This document shows, piece after piece, positions 9,336 to 18,968 of a stretch of DNA of 64,000 nt. The stretch is taken from positions 2,542,001-2,606,000 of the forward strand of contig NZ_CP116009.1 in NCBI RefSeq assembly GCF_027941915.1. The letters are read 5' to 3'. The stretch's first letter is position 1; every line of letters begins with the position of its first letter. This DNA comes from Ramlibacter tataouinensis. GTDB taxonomy: Bacteria; Pseudomonadota; Gammaproteobacteria; Burkholderiales; Burkholderiaceae_C. The notes below the pieces were generated by a model, which was not told where the DNA came from, did no database searches, and worked only from the letters and a program-made list of their open reading frames with translations. The position numbers were made by a program, and so were the translations under genes.

Positions 9336-11456
9336 ATGTCCACTGCACAGGCCCTGTCCGCGCCGCAGAACGCCCTCGTGAAGATGGGACTGTCGCGCGA
9401 CATCGACCTGGCGCTGCACCTGCCCTATCGCTACGAGGACGAGACGCGCATCGTCGCGCTGCGCGACGCCCGCGATGGCGACACGGTGCAGGTCGAGGGC
9501 ACGGTGACCGACAACCACGTGGCGTACCGCCCGCGCCGGCAACTGGTGGTGACGATTGACGACGGCACCGGCGCCTGCGTGCTGCGCTTCTTCTCCTTCT
9601 ATCCCTCGCAGCAGAAGGCGCTGGCGGTCGGCAACCGCATCCTGGCGCGCGGCGAGATCAAGGGCGGCCTGTTCGGCCGGCAGATGGTCCACCCGGTGTG
9701 CAAGCCGGCGGGCGGCGAGTTGCCGCAGGCGCTGACGCCGGTCTACCCCACCACGGCAGCGCTGCCGCAAGCCTACCTGCGCAAGGCCGTCGTGTCGGGA
9801 CTGGCCCGGGCCGACCTGTCCGAGACGGTTCCCGCGCCGCTGCTGCCGCAGTTCGGCCTGCAGCCGGCCTGGACGCTGCGCGAGGCGCTGGCGTTCCTGC
9901 ACCACCCCGGTCCCGACACGCCGCTGGCCGCGCTGGAAGACCGCAGCCACCCGGCCTGGCAGCGGCTGAAGGCGGAGGAGCTGCTGGCCCAGCAACTGTC
10001 GCAACTGCACAGCAAGCGGGAGCGGGACCGCCTGCGCGCGCCGGTGCTGCGCACGCGCCCGGGCGGGCTGCACGAGCAGTTGCTGGCGGCGCTGCCGTTC
10101 GCGCTGACGGCGGCGCAGCGCCGCGTCGGCGAGGAGATCGCGGCCGACCTCGCCCGGCCGGTGCCGATGCACCGCCTGCTGCAGGGCGACGTCGGGTCCG
10201 GCAAGACGGTGGTGGCGGCGCTGGCGGCGGCGATCGCCATCGATGCCGGCTGGCAGTGCGCGCTGATGGCGCCGACCGAGATCCTGGCCGAGCAGCACTT
10301 CCGCAAGCTGGTCGGCTGGCTCGAGCCCTTGCTGGCGCCGCTGGGCCGCAGCGTCGCCTGGCTGACCGGCGGCCAGCGCAAGAAGGAGCGCGGCGCCATG
10401 CTGGATGCGCTGGCCAGCGGCGAAGCCGCGCTGGTGGTGGGCACCCACGCGGTGATCCAGGAGCAGGTGCAATTCCGCGCACTGGGGCTGGCCATCATCG
10501 ACGAGCAGCACCGCTTCGGCGTGGAGCAGCGGCTGGCACTACGGGGAAAGGCCGGTTCCGGGAGCGGTGGCGCGCACGACGGGGAAGGCGCCAATGAAGC
10601 GCCGGAGTCGCCGGGCCCGCTCGAGCCCCACCTGCTGATGATGTCCGCCACGCCCATCCCGCGCACGCTGGCGATGAGCTACTACGCGGACCTGGACGTC
10701 TCCACCATCGACGAGCTGCCGCCGGGGCGCACCCCGGTGGTCACCAAAGTGGTGGCCGACAGCCGGCGCGAGGAGGTCATCGAGCGCATCCGCGCGCAAG
10801 TGGACCAGGGCCGGCAGGTCTATTGGGTCTGCCCGCTGATCGAGGAAAGCGAGGCGCTGGACCTGCGCAACGCGACCGCCACCCACGAGGAGCTGGCCGC
10901 GGCGCTGCCCGGCGTGCAGGTCGGCCTGCTGCACTCGCGCATGCCGGCTGCCGAGAAGAAGGCGGTGATGGCGCTGTTCGCCGGCGGGCGCATGGGCGTG
11001 CTGGTGGCCACCACCGTGATCGAAGTCGGGGTGGACGTGCCCAATGCCTCGCTGATGGTGATCGAGCATGCCGAGCGCTTCGGGCTGTCGCAACTGCACC
11101 AGCTGCGCGGCCGGGTCGGCCGCGGCGCGGCGGCGTCGGCCTGCGTGCTGCTGTATTCGGCCGGTGACAATGGCCGGCTGGGCGAGACCGCACGGGCGCG
11201 CCTGAAGGCGATGGCCGAGACCGGCGACGGCTTCGAGATCGCGCGGCGCGACCTGGAGATCCGCGGCCCCGGCGAGTTCCTGGGGGCGCGCCAGTCGGGC
11301 GCGCCGCTGCTGCGGTTCGCCGACCTCGCCAGCGACACCGGGCTGCTGCAGGCGGCGCGCGCGCTGGCGCCGCAGATGCTGGACCGCTTCCCCGAACAGG
11401 CCGACCGGCACGTCCAGCGGTGGTTGGGGGGAAAATCCGAGTACCTCAAGGCCTGA
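9336..11456 (+). CDS. recG: ATP-dependent DNA helicase RecG
   Basis: 706 residues. RecG reverses stalled replication forks and processes Holliday junctions. The wedge/OB domain occupies about residues 1-200; helicase motifs follow: Walker [38 protein letters not shown], and in the second lobe [26 protein letters not shown] and QLRGRVGRG. Between DEQHRFG and MSATPIPRT there is a hydrophilic Gly/Ala/Glu-rich stretch (about 405-432) roughly 18 residues longer than in E. coli RecG. Normal overall length. oxyR begins 23 bases downstream. Confidence 0.96.
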   Translation: MSTAQALSAPQNALVKMGLSRDIDLALHLPYRYEDETRIVALRDARDGDTVQVEGTVTDNHVAYRPRRQLVVTIDDGTGACVLRFFSFYPSQQKALAVGNRILARGEIKGGLFGRQMVHPVCKPAGGELPQALTPVYPTTAALPQAYLRKAVVSGLARADLSETVPAPLLPQFGLQPAWTLREALAFLHHPGPDTPLAALEDRSHPAWQRLKAEELLAQQLSQLHSKRERDRLRAPVLRTRPGGLHEQLLAALPFALTAAQRRVGEEIAADLARPVPMHRLLQGDVGSGKTVVAALAAAIAIDAGWQCALMAPTEILAEQHFRKLVGWLEPLLAPLGRSVAWLTGGQRKKERGAMLDALASGEAALVVGTHAVIQEQVQFRALGLAIIDEQHRFGVEQRLALRGKAGSGSGGAHDGEGANEAPESPGPLEPHLLMMSATPIPRTLAMSYYADLDVSTIDELPPGRTPVVTKVVADSRREEVIERIRAQVDQGRQVYWVCPLIEESEALDLRNATATHEELAAALPGVQVGLLHSRMPAAEKKAVMALFAGGRMGVLVATTVIEVGVDVPNASLMVIEHAERFGLSQLHQLRGRVGRGAAASACVLLYSAGDNGRLGETARARLKAMAETGDGFEIARRDLEIRGPGEFLGARQSGAPLLRFADLASDTGLLQAARALAPQMLDRFPEQADRHVQRWLGGKSEYLKA

Positions 11457-11479
11457 TCCCGAAGAACGCGAACGACCGC

Positions 11480-12433
11480 ATGACCCTGACCGAACTCAAA
11501 TACATCGTCGCCGTGGCGCGCGAAAAGCACTTCGGCAAGGCCGCCGAAGCCTGCTTCGTCTCGCAACCCACGCTGTCGGTGGCGGTCAAGAAGCTCGAGG
11601 ACGAGCTGGAGGTCAAGATCTTCGAGCGCAGCGCCAACGAGGTCAGCGTCACGCCGCTGGGCGAGGAGATCGTGCGCCAGGCGCAGAGCGTGCTGGAGCA
11701 GGCCGCCGCGATCAAGGAGATCGCCAAGCGCGGCAAGGACCCGCTGGCCGGGCCCCTCAGGCTGGGCGTGATCTACACCATCGCGCCGTACCTGCTGCCC
11801 GAGCTGGTGCGCCATGCGATCGACCGCACGCCGCAGATGCCGCTGATGCTGCAGGAGAACTTCACGGTCAAGCTGCTGGAGATGCTGCGCACCGGCGAGA
11901 TCGACTGCGCCATCATGGCCGAACCCTTTCCCGACACCGGGCTGGCGCTGGCGCCGCTGTACGACGAGCCGTTCTACGCCGCCGTGCCGGCCACCCACCC
12001 GCTGGCGCAGCACAAGGCCATCAACGCCCAGGAGCTCAAGAGCGAGACCATGCTGCTGCTGGGCACCGGCCACTGCTTCCGCGACCACGTGCTGGAGGTC
12101 TGCCCCGAGTTCGCGCGCTTTTCCAGCGACGCCGAGGGCATCCGCAAGAGCTTCGAGGGCTCCTCGCTGGAGACCATCAAGCACATGGTGGCGGCCGGCA
12201 TGGGCGTGACCCTGGTGCCGCGCCTGTCGGTGCCGCGCGAGGCGCTCGATCCCAAGCCGCGCCGGCGCAAGGACGACCAGGCTTTCGTGCGCTACATCCC
12301 GTTCGAGGGCGAGCCGCCCAGCCGGCGCGTGGTGCTGGCCTGGCGGCGCAGCTTCACCCGCTACGAGGCCATCGCCGCGCTGCGCAACGCGATCTATGCG
12401 TGCGAGCTGCCGGGCGTCAAGCGGCTGTCCTGA
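11480..12433 (+). CDS. oxyR: Hydrogen-peroxide-sensing LysR-type regulator OxyR
   Basis: 317 residues. The LysR winged helix (MTLTELKYIVAVAREKHFGK, SQPTLSVAVKKLEDELEV) is followed by the regulatory domain with GTGHCFRDHVLEVC, which contains C199 and C208 at exactly the E. coli positions of the peroxide-reactive disulphide pair. It therefore can be expected to activate peroxide-defence genes. The ATG at 11480 gives the canonical N-terminus. Its neighbours are recG upstream and a DyP-peroxidase remnant 33 bases downstream, which would be a plausible OxyR target. Confidence 0.96.
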   Translation: MTLTELKYIVAVAREKHFGKAAEACFVSQPTLSVAVKKLEDELEVKIFERSANEVSVTPLGEEIVRQAQSVLEQAAAIKEIAKRGKDPLAGPLRLGVIYTIAPYLLPELVRHAIDRTPQMPLMLQENFTVKLLEMLRTGEIDCAIMAEPFPDTGLALAPLYDEPFYAAVPATHPLAQHKAINAQELKSETMLLLGTGHCFRDHVLEVCPEFARFSSDAEGIRKSFEGSSLETIKHMVAAGMGVTLVPRLSVPREALDPKPRRRKDDQAFVRYIPFEGEPPSRRVVLAWRRSFTRYEAIAALRNAIYACELPGVKRLS

Positions 12434-12466
12434 GCCGGGCGCGCCTTCCGAATCCGAACGATCGAC

Positions 12467-12916
12467 ATGCAACCCACCCCTGAGCTCTACCAGCCGGGCA
12501 TCCTGGACGGCATCCCGCCGCTGGCCCGCTACGTGCTGTTCAACATCGCCGGCGAGCAGCAGCCGGCCCGGGCGATCAAGGACCACTTCGGCCGGCGCCT
12601 GGCCGACAACGAGGAGATCGACGACTCGCCGGTCTCGGCCCACGTCAAGCGCACCGCGCAGGAGGACTTCGATCCGCCCGCCTTCGTGCTGCGCCGCTCC
12701 ATGCCCTGGCTGGCCGGCACCCAGGCCGGCCTGATGTTCGTGGCCTTCGGCCATTCGCACGGCCCCTTCGAGGCCCAGATGCGCCGCATGGCCGGCCAGG
12801 ACGACGGCATCGTCGATGGCCTGTTCGCAATCTCGAAGCCGGTGACCGGGGCCTACTTCTGGTGCCCGCCGATGCGCGGCGGCCGGCTCGACCTGAGCCG
12901 GCTCGGGTTCGAATGA
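12467..12916 (+). CDS. Internally deleted DyP-type haem peroxidase (mini-DyP)
   Basis: 149 residues, half the usual 290-310. The first 40 residues ([18 protein letters not shown]) match the beginning of B-type DyP peroxidases; from about residue 40 the protein jumps to the C-terminal half ([43 protein letters not shown]). The proximal haem-ligand His (in SAHVKRT) and the distal Arg (in VLRRSMPW) are kept, but the central region with the GxxDG motif and its distal Asp is gone. The frame stays open, so this is an in-frame loss of about 150 codons. It follows oxyR and overlaps ubiA (ATGA). It may be inactive, or a shortened functional form. Confidence 0.8.
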   Translation: MQPTPELYQPGILDGIPPLARYVLFNIAGEQQPARAIKDHFGRRLADNEEIDDSPVSAHVKRTAQEDFDPPAFVLRRSMPWLAGTQAGLMFVAFGHSHGPFEAQMRRMAGQDDGIVDGLFAISKPVTGAYFWCPPMRGGRLDLSRLGFE

Positions 12917-13776
12917 GCATGCCGGCGCGGCTCGCGCTCTGGCTCGACCTGATCCGCTGGGACCGCCCGGCCGGCTGGCTGCTGCTGCTGTGGCCCACGC
13001 TCAGCGCGCTGTGGGTGGCGGCGCACGGCTTTCCCGGCTGGCACCTGCTGGCGGTGTTCACGCTGGGCACCGTCCTGATGCGCAGCGCCGGCTGCTGCCT
13101 CAACGACGTGGCCGACCGCGAGTTCGACCGCCACGTCAAGCGCACCGCCCAGCGGCCGGTCACGGCCGGGCGCATCGGGGTGAAGCAGGCGCTGGCGGTC
13201 GGCGCGGTGCTGGCGCTGGCGGCGTTCGCGCTGGTGCTGACCACCAACGCCGCCGCCATCGCCTGGTCGTTCGCCGCGCTGGCGGTCGCCCTGCTCTATC
13301 CCTATGCCAAGCGGGTGGTGTCGATGCCGCAGGCGGTGCTGGGGGTGGCCTTCAGCTTCGGCATCCCGATGGCGTTCGCGGCGGTGCAGTCGCGCGTGCC
13401 GCTGCTGGCCTGGGTGCTGCTGCTGGGCAACCTGTTCTGGGTGCTGGCCTACGACACCGAGTACGCGATGGTCGATCGCGACGACGACCTGCGCATCGGC
13501 ATCAAGACCTCGGCCATCACGCTGGGCCGCGCCGACGTGGCGGTGGTGATGGCCTGCTATGGCGCCTACCTGGCGCTCTGGCTGCTGGCGCTGGCGCCGC
13601 GCGGGCTGGGCTGGCCGTTCTGGCTGGGCATCGCCGCCGCGCTGGCCCAGGCCCTGTGGCATTGGCGCCTGATCCGCGATCGCACGCGAGAGGGCTGCTT
13701 CCAGGCCTTTCGCCTGAACCACTGGGTCGGCTTCGCGGTGTTCGCCGGCATCGCCGGCGGCTATGCGCTGAAGTAG
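12913..13776 (+). CDS. ubiA: 4-hydroxybenzoate polyprenyltransferase
   Basis: 287 residues, integral membrane. It attaches the polyprenyl chain to 4-hydroxybenzoate in ubiquinone synthesis. The two magnesium-diphosphate motifs are clear: NDVADREFD (64-72) and [12 protein letters not shown] (181-192), along with the family start [19 protein letters not shown] and multiple hydrophobic helices. The ATG at 12913 overlaps the stop of the mini-DyP gene; an ATG six bases later is an alternative. It converges on proC with a six-base gap. Confidence 0.95.
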   Translation: MSMPARLALWLDLIRWDRPAGWLLLLWPTLSALWVAAHGFPGWHLLAVFTLGTVLMRSAGCCLNDVADREFDRHVKRTAQRPVTAGRIGVKQALAVGAVLALAAFALVLTTNAAAIAWSFAALAVALLYPYAKRVVSMPQAVLGVAFSFGIPMAFAAVQSRVPLLAWVLLLGNLFWVLAYDTEYAMVDRDDDLRIGIKTSAITLGRADVAVVMACYGAYLALWLLALAPRGLGWPFWLGIAAALAQALWHWRLIRDRTREGCFQAFRLNHWVGFAVFAGIAGGYALK

Positions 13777-13782
13777 CGGCCG

Positions 13783-14607
13783 TCAGCCGCGGCCGAATTC
13801 GTCGCCGAGTTCGGCGGCGCGCCGGCGAGCGGCCTGCATGGCCTCGATGAAGTGCCGGGCCACCCCGGCCTGCTCCATCGACGTGAGCGCCGCGTAGGTG
13901 GTGCCGCCCTTGGAGGTGACCCGCTCGCGCAGCACCTGCGGCGGATCGCTGGACGCGCGGGCCAGCTCGGCGGCGCCGGTGAAGGTGCCGATCGCCAGCT
14001 GCAGCGCCTGGGCCGGCGGCAGCCCCATCTGCTCGCCCGCCATCGCCATCGCCTCGATGAAATAGAAGACGTAGGCCGGGCCGGAGCCGGACAGCGCCGT
14101 CACGGCGTCCAGCTGCACTTCCTCCTCGACCCACAGCGTGGCGCCGGTGGGCGCCAGCACCTGCTCGGCGAGCGCGCGGTCGGCGCCGCTCACGGCCGGG
14201 CGGGCGAACAGCGCCGTCATGCCGCGGCCGACCAGCGCCGGCGTGTTGGGCATGCAGCGCACCACCCGCTCGCTGGCCAGCCAGCGGGCGATGCTGTCCG
14301 AGCGAATGCCGGCGGCCACGCTGATGTGCAGAGCCCCGCCGGCGTGGGCGGCCACCGGCTGCGCCGCCTCGTGGAAGGCCTGCGGCTTGACCGCCCAGAC
14401 CAGCAGCCGGGCGCGGGCCAGTGCCGGCCCGGCAGCCGCATCGGCCTGCACGCCCAGCTCGCGCGCCAGCCGCGCCCGGGCCTTCTCCCAGGGCTCGACC
14501 ACCTGCACGTTGGCGGCGGGCAGCCCCTGCCGGAGCAGCCCGCCGATGATCGCGCTGGCCATGTTGCCGCCCCCGATGAAGGCGATCTGCGTGTCCTGGA
14601 GTGCCAT
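13783..14607 (-). CDS. proC: Pyrroline-5-carboxylate reductase
   Basis: 274 residues. It reduces pyrroline-5-carboxylate to proline with NAD(P)H. The N-terminal Rossmann motif FIGGGNMASAIIGG, the ERVVRCMPNTPALVGRGMTA stretch, and the C-terminal ALSGSGPAYVFYFIEAM and TSKGGTTYAAL motifs are diagnostic. The start ATG at 14607 precedes the beta strand of the Rossmann fold. It is divergent from glpD across 62 bases and converges on ubiA. Confidence 0.96.
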   Translation of the reverse strand: MALQDTQIAFIGGGNMASAIIGGLLRQGLPAANVQVVEPWEKARARLARELGVQADAAAGPALARARLLVWAVKPQAFHEAAQPVAAHAGGALHISVAAGIRSDSIARWLASERVVRCMPNTPALVGRGMTALFARPAVSGADRALAEQVLAPTGATLWVEEEVQLDAVTALSGSGPAYVFYFIEAMAMAGEQMGLPPAQALQLAIGTFTGAAELARASSDPPQVLRERVTSKGGTTYAALTSMEQAGVARHFIEAMQAARRRAAELGDEFGRG

Positions 14608-14669
14608 GGCGCCAAGTCTAAGTGGGCCCGGACGGTGGACACGGTCGTGCTGCGAGACAATCGCCCCCG

Positions 14670-16295
14670 ATGAAGCGAGAGGATCTGCTGGCCCGTCTGG
14701 CCAGCCCGGCGGTGTGGGACCTGGCCATCGTCGGGGGAGGGGCTACCGGGCTGGGCGTGGCGCTGGACGCGGCGGCACGCGGCTTTTCGGTGGTGCTGCT
14801 GGAGTCGCACGATTTCGCCGGCGGCACCTCGTCGCGCGCCACCAAGCTGGTGCACGGCGGGGTGCGCTACCTGGCGCAGGGCAACGTGCCGCTGGTGCGC
14901 GAGGCGCTGCACGAGCGCAGCGTGCTGCTGCACAACGCGCCCCACCTGGCGCAGCCACTGGCCTTCGTCATGCCCTCGTACCGGCTGTGGGAGACGCCCT
15001 TCTACGGCGCCGGCCTGAAGCTGTACGACGCGCTGGCCGGCAAGGCCGGACTGGCGCCGACCCGCTTCCTCAGCCGGGCCGGCACGCTGCAGGCCCTGCC
15101 GACCGCCCGCGCCTGGGGCCTCAAGGGCGGGGTCGAGTACTGGGACGGCCAGTTCGACGACGCCCGGCTGGCGCTGGCGCTGGCGCGCACCGCGGCGGCC
15201 CGCGGCGCCCTGCTGGTGAACCACTGCGCCGTCACGCAGATCCTGCACGAGGGTGGCCGCGCCAGCGGCCTGCGCTGCGAGGACCGCGAGACCGGCCGCG
15301 CGTTCGAGGTGCGCGCCCGCTGCGTGATCAACGCCGCCGGCGTCTGGGTCGACGAGCTGCGCCAGCAGGATGCCCAGGCGATCGGCCGCCCGGTGCGGCC
15401 GATCGTGGCGCCCAGCCAGGGCGTGCACGTGGTGGTCGATCGCGCCTTCCTGCCCGGCCGCCATGCCCTGATGGTCCCCAAGACGGCCGACGGCCGGGTG
15501 CTGTTCGGCGTGCCCTGGCTGGGCAAGGTGATCCTGGGCACCACCGACACCCCGCGCAGCGACCTGGCGCGCGAGCCGCGCCCGTTCCCGCAGGAGCTGG
15601 AGTTCATCCTGGGCGAGGCCGGCCGCTACCTGGCCCGGGCGCCGACCCTGGCCGATGTGCGCAGCATCTGGGTCGGGCTGCGCCCGCTCGTCAAACCCGA
15701 CGACGCGGAGGCCGGGCCGACCAAGGCGCTGAGCCGCGAACACACCGTGCTGGTCGGTGCTTCCGGCCTGGTCACCGTGACCGGCGGCAAGTGGACGACC
15801 TACCGGGCCATGGCCGAGGACGTGCTGGAGCGCTGTTTTGAGGCGGGTTTGCTGGCCAGGTCTGCAGCCGGAGTGACCACCAACTTGGTCTTGCTCGGGG
15901 GCGACCTGGGCGGGCGCCCCGCGGTGCCGCTGTGCGAGCCGCCGGGCCTGCATCTGTATGGCTCCGAGGCCGCCGCCGTGCAGGCGCTGCCGGGCGCGGA
16001 TGTCGAGTTGGGCGGTGGCCTGACCGAGGCCATGGTCCGCTTCGCGGCCCGCCACGAGTACGCCCGCACGGTGGAAGACGTGCTGGCGCGGCGCTCGCGG
16101 CTGCTGTTCCTGGACGCGGCGCTGGCCGGGCGGCTGGCGCCGGCGGTGGCGCGGCTGCTGCGCGAGGAAACCGGCGCCGACCCGCAGCAGGACGCCTTCA
16201 GCGCGCTGGCTGCCAGCTACCTGCCGGCAGCGCCGGCCGGCCTGGGCGGTGCCGGTATCGCCGCTGGTTTGACAATGCCTGCGAATAGGGCATAA
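14670..16295 (+). CDS. glpD: Glycerol-3-phosphate dehydrogenase, FAD-dependent
   Basis: 541 residues. It oxidises glycerol-3-phosphate to dihydroxyacetone phosphate at the membrane and feeds electrons to quinone. The FAD motif VGGGATGLGVALDAAARG, the signature TSSRATKLVHGGVRYL, VINAAGVWVDEL, GTTDTP and GGKWTTYRAMAED are visible, and the C-terminal helical DAO-C domain is present. The ATG at 14670 is chosen because the FAD motif begins about 18 residues later. Its last 27 bases contain the consensus promoter of the ribosomal operon, so glpD transcription may read into rplN. Confidence 0.94.
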   Translation: MKREDLLARLASPAVWDLAIVGGGATGLGVALDAAARGFSVVLLESHDFAGGTSSRATKLVHGGVRYLAQGNVPLVREALHERSVLLHNAPHLAQPLAFVMPSYRLWETPFYGAGLKLYDALAGKAGLAPTRFLSRAGTLQALPTARAWGLKGGVEYWDGQFDDARLALALARTAAARGALLVNHCAVTQILHEGGRASGLRCEDRETGRAFEVRARCVINAAGVWVDELRQQDAQAIGRPVRPIVAPSQGVHVVVDRAFLPGRHALMVPKTADGRVLFGVPWLGKVILGTTDTPRSDLAREPRPFPQELEFILGEAGRYLARAPTLADVRSIWVGLRPLVKPDDAEAGPTKALSREHTVLVGASGLVTVTGGKWTTYRAMAEDVLERCFEAGLLARSAAGVTTNLVLLGGDLGGRPAVPLCEPPGLHLYGSEAAAVQALPGADVELGGGLTEAMVRFAARHEYARTVEDVLARRSRLLFLDAALAGRLAPAVARLLREETGADPQQDAFSALAASYLPAAPAGLGGAGIAAGLTMPANRA

Positions 16296-16296
16296 T
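16269..16296 (+). promoter_or_regulatory. Sigma-70 promoter of the spc-alpha ribosomal operon
   Basis: TTGACA at 16269-16274, 16 bases, then CATAAT at 16291-16296: a perfect -35 and a 5/6 -10 hexamer. It lies inside the last codons of glpD and would start transcription near 16303, giving an rplN leader of about 134 bases. This is the only consensus-quality promoter seen ahead of the 18-gene run. Confidence 0.8.
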
Positions 16297-16301
16297 CGCG
16301 G

Positions 16302-16323
16302 GCTCGCCTATTTTTGGGCGAGC
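16302..16323 (+). other. Stem-loop at the 5' end of the rplN leader / end of glpD
   Basis: GCTCGCC and GGCGAGC arms (7 bases, perfect) enclose an eight-base T-rich loop and are followed by TTTC. Its position 7 bases after the glpD stop fits a weak terminator for glpD; its position at the predicted start of the rplN transcript fits a 5' stabilising hairpin. The sequence alone does not decide between these. Confidence 0.5.
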
Positions 16324-16391
16324 TTTCAGCCTACAGCGGATCCGGGCGGCGCCAGCCGGCCGGGGACGACAGGCCCAAGACTGACCTGATC

Positions 16392-16409
16392 GCCCGGCAT
16401 GTGCCGGGC
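16392..16409 (+). other. Stem-loop in the rplN leader
   Basis: GCCCGGC, loop ATGT, GCCGGGC: a perfect 7-base stem 27 bases before the rplN start codon. It sits in the untranslated leader of the ribosomal operon and is a candidate for ribosomal-protein autoregulation. The function is inferred from position only. Confidence 0.4.
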
Positions 16410-16436
16410 ATCGGGGACAAGTTGGGAAACATACAA

Positions 16437-16805
16437 ATGATCCAGACTGAATCCCGGCTCGAAGTCGCCGACAACACGGGCGCGAAATCCGTCCTGTGCA
16501 TCAAGGTGCTCGGTGGCTCCAAGCGTCGCTACGCCAGCGTGGGCGACATCATCAAAGTCAGCGTCAAGGAAGCTGCGCCGCGCGGCCGCGTCAAGAAGGG
16601 CGAGGTCTACAGCGCCGTCGTGGTGCGCACGGCCAAGGGCATCCGCCGCGGCGACGGCTCGCTGATCAAGTTCGACGGCAACGCCGCCGTGCTGCTCAAC
16701 AACAAGCTGGAGCCGATCGGCACCCGCATCTTCGGCCCGGTGACGCGCGAGCTGCGCACCGAGAAGTTCATGAAGATCGTGTCGCTGGCCCCCGAGGTCC
16801 TGTAA
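16437..16805 (+). CDS. rplN: 50S ribosomal protein L14
   Basis: 122 residues, the standard length. It begins [20 protein letters not shown] and contains [20 protein letters not shown] and [14 protein letters not shown], all diagnostic of uL14, which lies at the 50S-30S interface. The ATG at 16437 gives the canonical N-terminus. It is the first gene of this operon: the S10-operon genes that usually precede it (rplP, rpmC, rpsQ) are absent and glpD lies upstream instead. Confidence 0.98.
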   Translation: MIQTESRLEVADNTGAKSVLCIKVLGGSKRRYASVGDIIKVSVKEAAPRGRVKKGEVYSAVVVRTAKGIRRGDGSLIKFDGNAAVLLNNKLEPIGTRIFGPVTRELRTEKFMKIVSLAPEVL

Positions 16806-16817
16806 GGGGAACGCAAA

Positions 16818-17135
16818 GTGAACAAGATCCGCAAAGGCGACGAGGTCATCGTCCTGGCTGGGCGTGACAAGGGCAAGCGCGGCAAGGTCGTGCTGCGCAA
16901 GGACGACCAGCGCGTGGTGGTCGAGGGCATCAACCTGGTGAAGAAGCACACCAAGCCCAACCCCATGGCGGGCACCACCGGCGGCATCGTCGAGAAGGCC
17001 ATGCCGATCCACCAGTCCAACGTGGCGATCTACAACCCCGCCACCGGCAAGGCCGACCGGGTGGGCATCAAGGTCGAGGGCGACAAGCGCGTGCGCGTGT
17101 TCAAGTCCAGCGGCGAAGAAATCAAGGTGGCATGA
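16818..17135 (+). CDS. rplX: 50S ribosomal protein L24
   Basis: 105 residues with the KOW motif near the N-terminus ([18 protein letters not shown]) and the downstream [13 protein letters not shown] and [19 protein letters not shown]. It initiates 50S assembly by binding 23S rRNA. It starts with GTG at 16818, with AAGGGGA upstream, 12 bases after rplN. Confidence 0.97.
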   Translation: MNKIRKGDEVIVLAGRDKGKRGKVVLRKDDQRVVVEGINLVKKHTKPNPMAGTTGGIVEKAMPIHQSNVAIYNPATGKADRVGIKVEGDKRVRVFKSSGEEIKVA

Positions 17136-17137
17136 CC

Positions 17138-17677
17138 ATGGCACGACTGCAACAGCATTACCGCGAAAAGGTGGTCTCCGAGCTGACCGCCAAGTTCGGC
17201 TACAAGTCGCCGATGGAGGTTCCGCGCCTGACCAAGATCACGCTGAACATGGGCGTGAGCGAGGCCGTGGCCGACAAGAAGGTGATGGACAACGCCGTCG
17301 GCGACCTGACCAAGATCGCCGGCCAGAAGCCCGTGGTGACCAAGGCCAAGAAGGCCATCGCCGGCTTCAAGATCCGCGAAGGCCAGGCCATCGGTTGCAT
17401 GGTCACCCTGCGCGGCGTGAAGATGTACGAGTTCCTCGACCGCTTCGTCACCGTCGCGCTGCCGCGCGTGCGCGACTTCCGCGGCATCTCCGGCCGCGCC
17501 TTCGACGGCCGCGGCAACTACAACATCGGGGTCAAGGAACAGATCATCTTCCCCGAGATCGAGTACGACAAGGTCGATGCCCTGCGCGGCCTGAACATCA
17601 GCATCACGACCACGGCCAAGACCGACGAAGAGTGCAAGGCGCTGCTCGCGGGCTTCCGTTTCCCGTTCAAGAACTGA
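17138..17677 (+). CDS. rplE: 50S ribosomal protein L5
   Basis: 179 residues when started at the second ATG (17138), which matches the family length and N-terminus [12 protein letters not shown]; the ATG at 17132 overlaps the rplX stop and would add two residues. Motifs [32 protein letters not shown] and the C-terminal [18 protein letters not shown] identify uL5, which binds 5S rRNA. In E. coli this start region is the target of S8 autoregulation. Confidence 0.97.
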   Translation: MARLQQHYREKVVSELTAKFGYKSPMEVPRLTKITLNMGVSEAVADKKVMDNAVGDLTKIAGQKPVVTKAKKAIAGFKIREGQAIGCMVTLRGVKMYEFLDRFVTVALPRVRDFRGISGRAFDGRGNYNIGVKEQIIFPEIEYDKVDALRGLNISITTTAKTDEECKALLAGFRFPFKN

Positions 17678-17686
17678 AGGCGCAGC

Positions 17687-17992
17687 ATGGCCAAGACAGC
17701 TTTGATCCAACGCGAACTCAAGCGCGACAAACTGGTCGCCCAGTACGCCAAGAAGCATGCGGAACTGAAGGCGATCGCCGGCGATGCCAAGCGCAGCGAC
17801 GAAGAGCGCGCCGCCGCCCGGCTGGCGCTGCAGAAGCTGCCGCGCAACGCGAACCCCACGCGCCAGCGCAACCGCTGCGAAATCACCGGCCGCCCGCGCG
17901 GCACGTTCCGCCAGTTCGGCCTGGCCCGCAACAAGATCCGCGAGATGGCGTTTTCCGGCGACATCCCCGGCGTGATCAAGGCCAGCTGGTAA
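17687..17992 (+). CDS. rpsN: 30S ribosomal protein S14
   Basis: 101 residues, the long zinc-free form: only one Cys remains in [12 protein letters not shown], where zinc-binding forms have CxxC pairs. The C-terminus [20 protein letters not shown] is canonical uS14, which is needed for late assembly of the 30S head. It follows rplE by nine bases. Confidence 0.97.
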   Translation: MAKTALIQRELKRDKLVAQYAKKHAELKAIAGDAKRSDEERAAARLALQKLPRNANPTRQRNRCEITGRPRGTFRQFGLARNKIREMAFSGDIPGVIKASW

Positions 17993-18012
17993 ACGGCGAG
18001 GAGTGACAAGAC

Positions 18013-18408
18013 ATGAGCATGAGTGATCCCATCGCCGACCTGCTGACCCGCATCCGCAACGCGCAGATGGTGGCCAAGCCGTCGGTGAGCGTGCCTGCCT
18101 CCAACCTGAAGGTCGCGATCGCCCAGGTCCTCAAGGACGAGGGCTACATCGACGGCTTCGAGGTCAAGAAGGACGGCAACAAGAGCCAGCTCGAGATCGC
18201 GCTGAAGTACTACGCCGGCCGTCCGGTGATCGAGCGCATCGAGCGCGTCAGCCGCCCCGGCCTGCGCGTGTACAAGGGCCGCGATGCCATCCCCCAGGTC
18301 ATGAACGGCCTGGGCGTGGCGATCGTCACCACGCCCAAGGGCGTGATGACCGACCGCAAGGCACGTGCCACCGGCGTCGGCGGCGAAGTGCTGTGCTACG
18401 TGGCGTAA
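18013..18408 (+). CDS. rpsH: 30S ribosomal protein S8
   Basis: 131 residues starting [18 protein letters not shown], ending [20 protein letters not shown], both diagnostic of uS8. It binds central-domain 16S rRNA and in E. coli is the translational repressor of the spc operon. The ATG at 18013 is preceded by GAGGAGTGA. Confidence 0.98.
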   Translation: MSMSDPIADLLTRIRNAQMVAKPSVSVPASNLKVAIAQVLKDEGYIDGFEVKKDGNKSQLEIALKYYAGRPVIERIERVSRPGLRVYKGRDAIPQVMNGLGVAIVTTPKGVMTDRKARATGVGGEVLCYVA

Positions 18409-18424
18409 AGGGAGGGAAAGACAG

Positions 18425-18958
18425 ATGTCCCGAGTAGCCAAGATGCCGGTCGCCGTCCCGCAGGGCGTCGACGTGCAGATCAAGGAAGACCAGATCAGCG
18501 TCAAGGGTGCGGGCGGTCAGCTCTCGCTCGCCGCCAATGCGCTGGTCAAGGTGAACAACGAAGGCGGCAAGCTGACCTTCGTGCCGGCCGACGAATCGCG
18601 CGAGGCCAATGCCATGAGCGGCACCATGCGCCAGCTCGTCAACAACATGGTGGTCGGCGTGACCAAGGGCTTCGAGCGCAAGCTGAACCTGGTCGGCGTC
18701 GGCTTCAAGGCCGCGGCCCAGGGCGCGCGCCTGAACCTGAACGTGGGCTTTTCGCACGCGGTCAACAAGGACATGCCGGCGGGCATCACGGTGGCGACGC
18801 CGGGCCCGACCGAGATCGTGGTCAAGGGCGCCGACCGCCAGCGCGTCGGCCAGGTAGCCGCCGAGATCCGTGCCATCCGTCCGCCCGAGCCCTACAAGGG
18901 CAAGGGCATCCGCTATGCGGACGAGAAGGTCGCGATCAAGGAAACCAAGAAGAAGTAA
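18425..18958 (+). CDS. rplF: 50S ribosomal protein L6
   Basis: 177 residues. [33 protein letters not shown] and the C-terminal [16 protein letters not shown] are the uL6 signatures. The ATG at 18425 is preceded by GGGAGGGAAAG. The protein lies near the sarcin-ricin loop of the 50S subunit. Confidence 0.98.
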   Translation: MSRVAKMPVAVPQGVDVQIKEDQISVKGAGGQLSLAANALVKVNNEGGKLTFVPADESREANAMSGTMRQLVNNMVVGVTKGFERKLNLVGVGFKAAAQGARLNLNVGFSHAVNKDMPAGITVATPGPTEIVVKGADRQRVGQVAAEIRAIRPPEPYKGKGIRYADEKVAIKETKKK

Positions 18959-18968
18959 GGAGCGAACG

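Noticed and set aside
16255-16262. GTATCG near the rplN promoter as a third XRE operator
   Set aside because: The partner half-site CGATAC at the proper spacing is missing; it is part of the glpD coding sequence.
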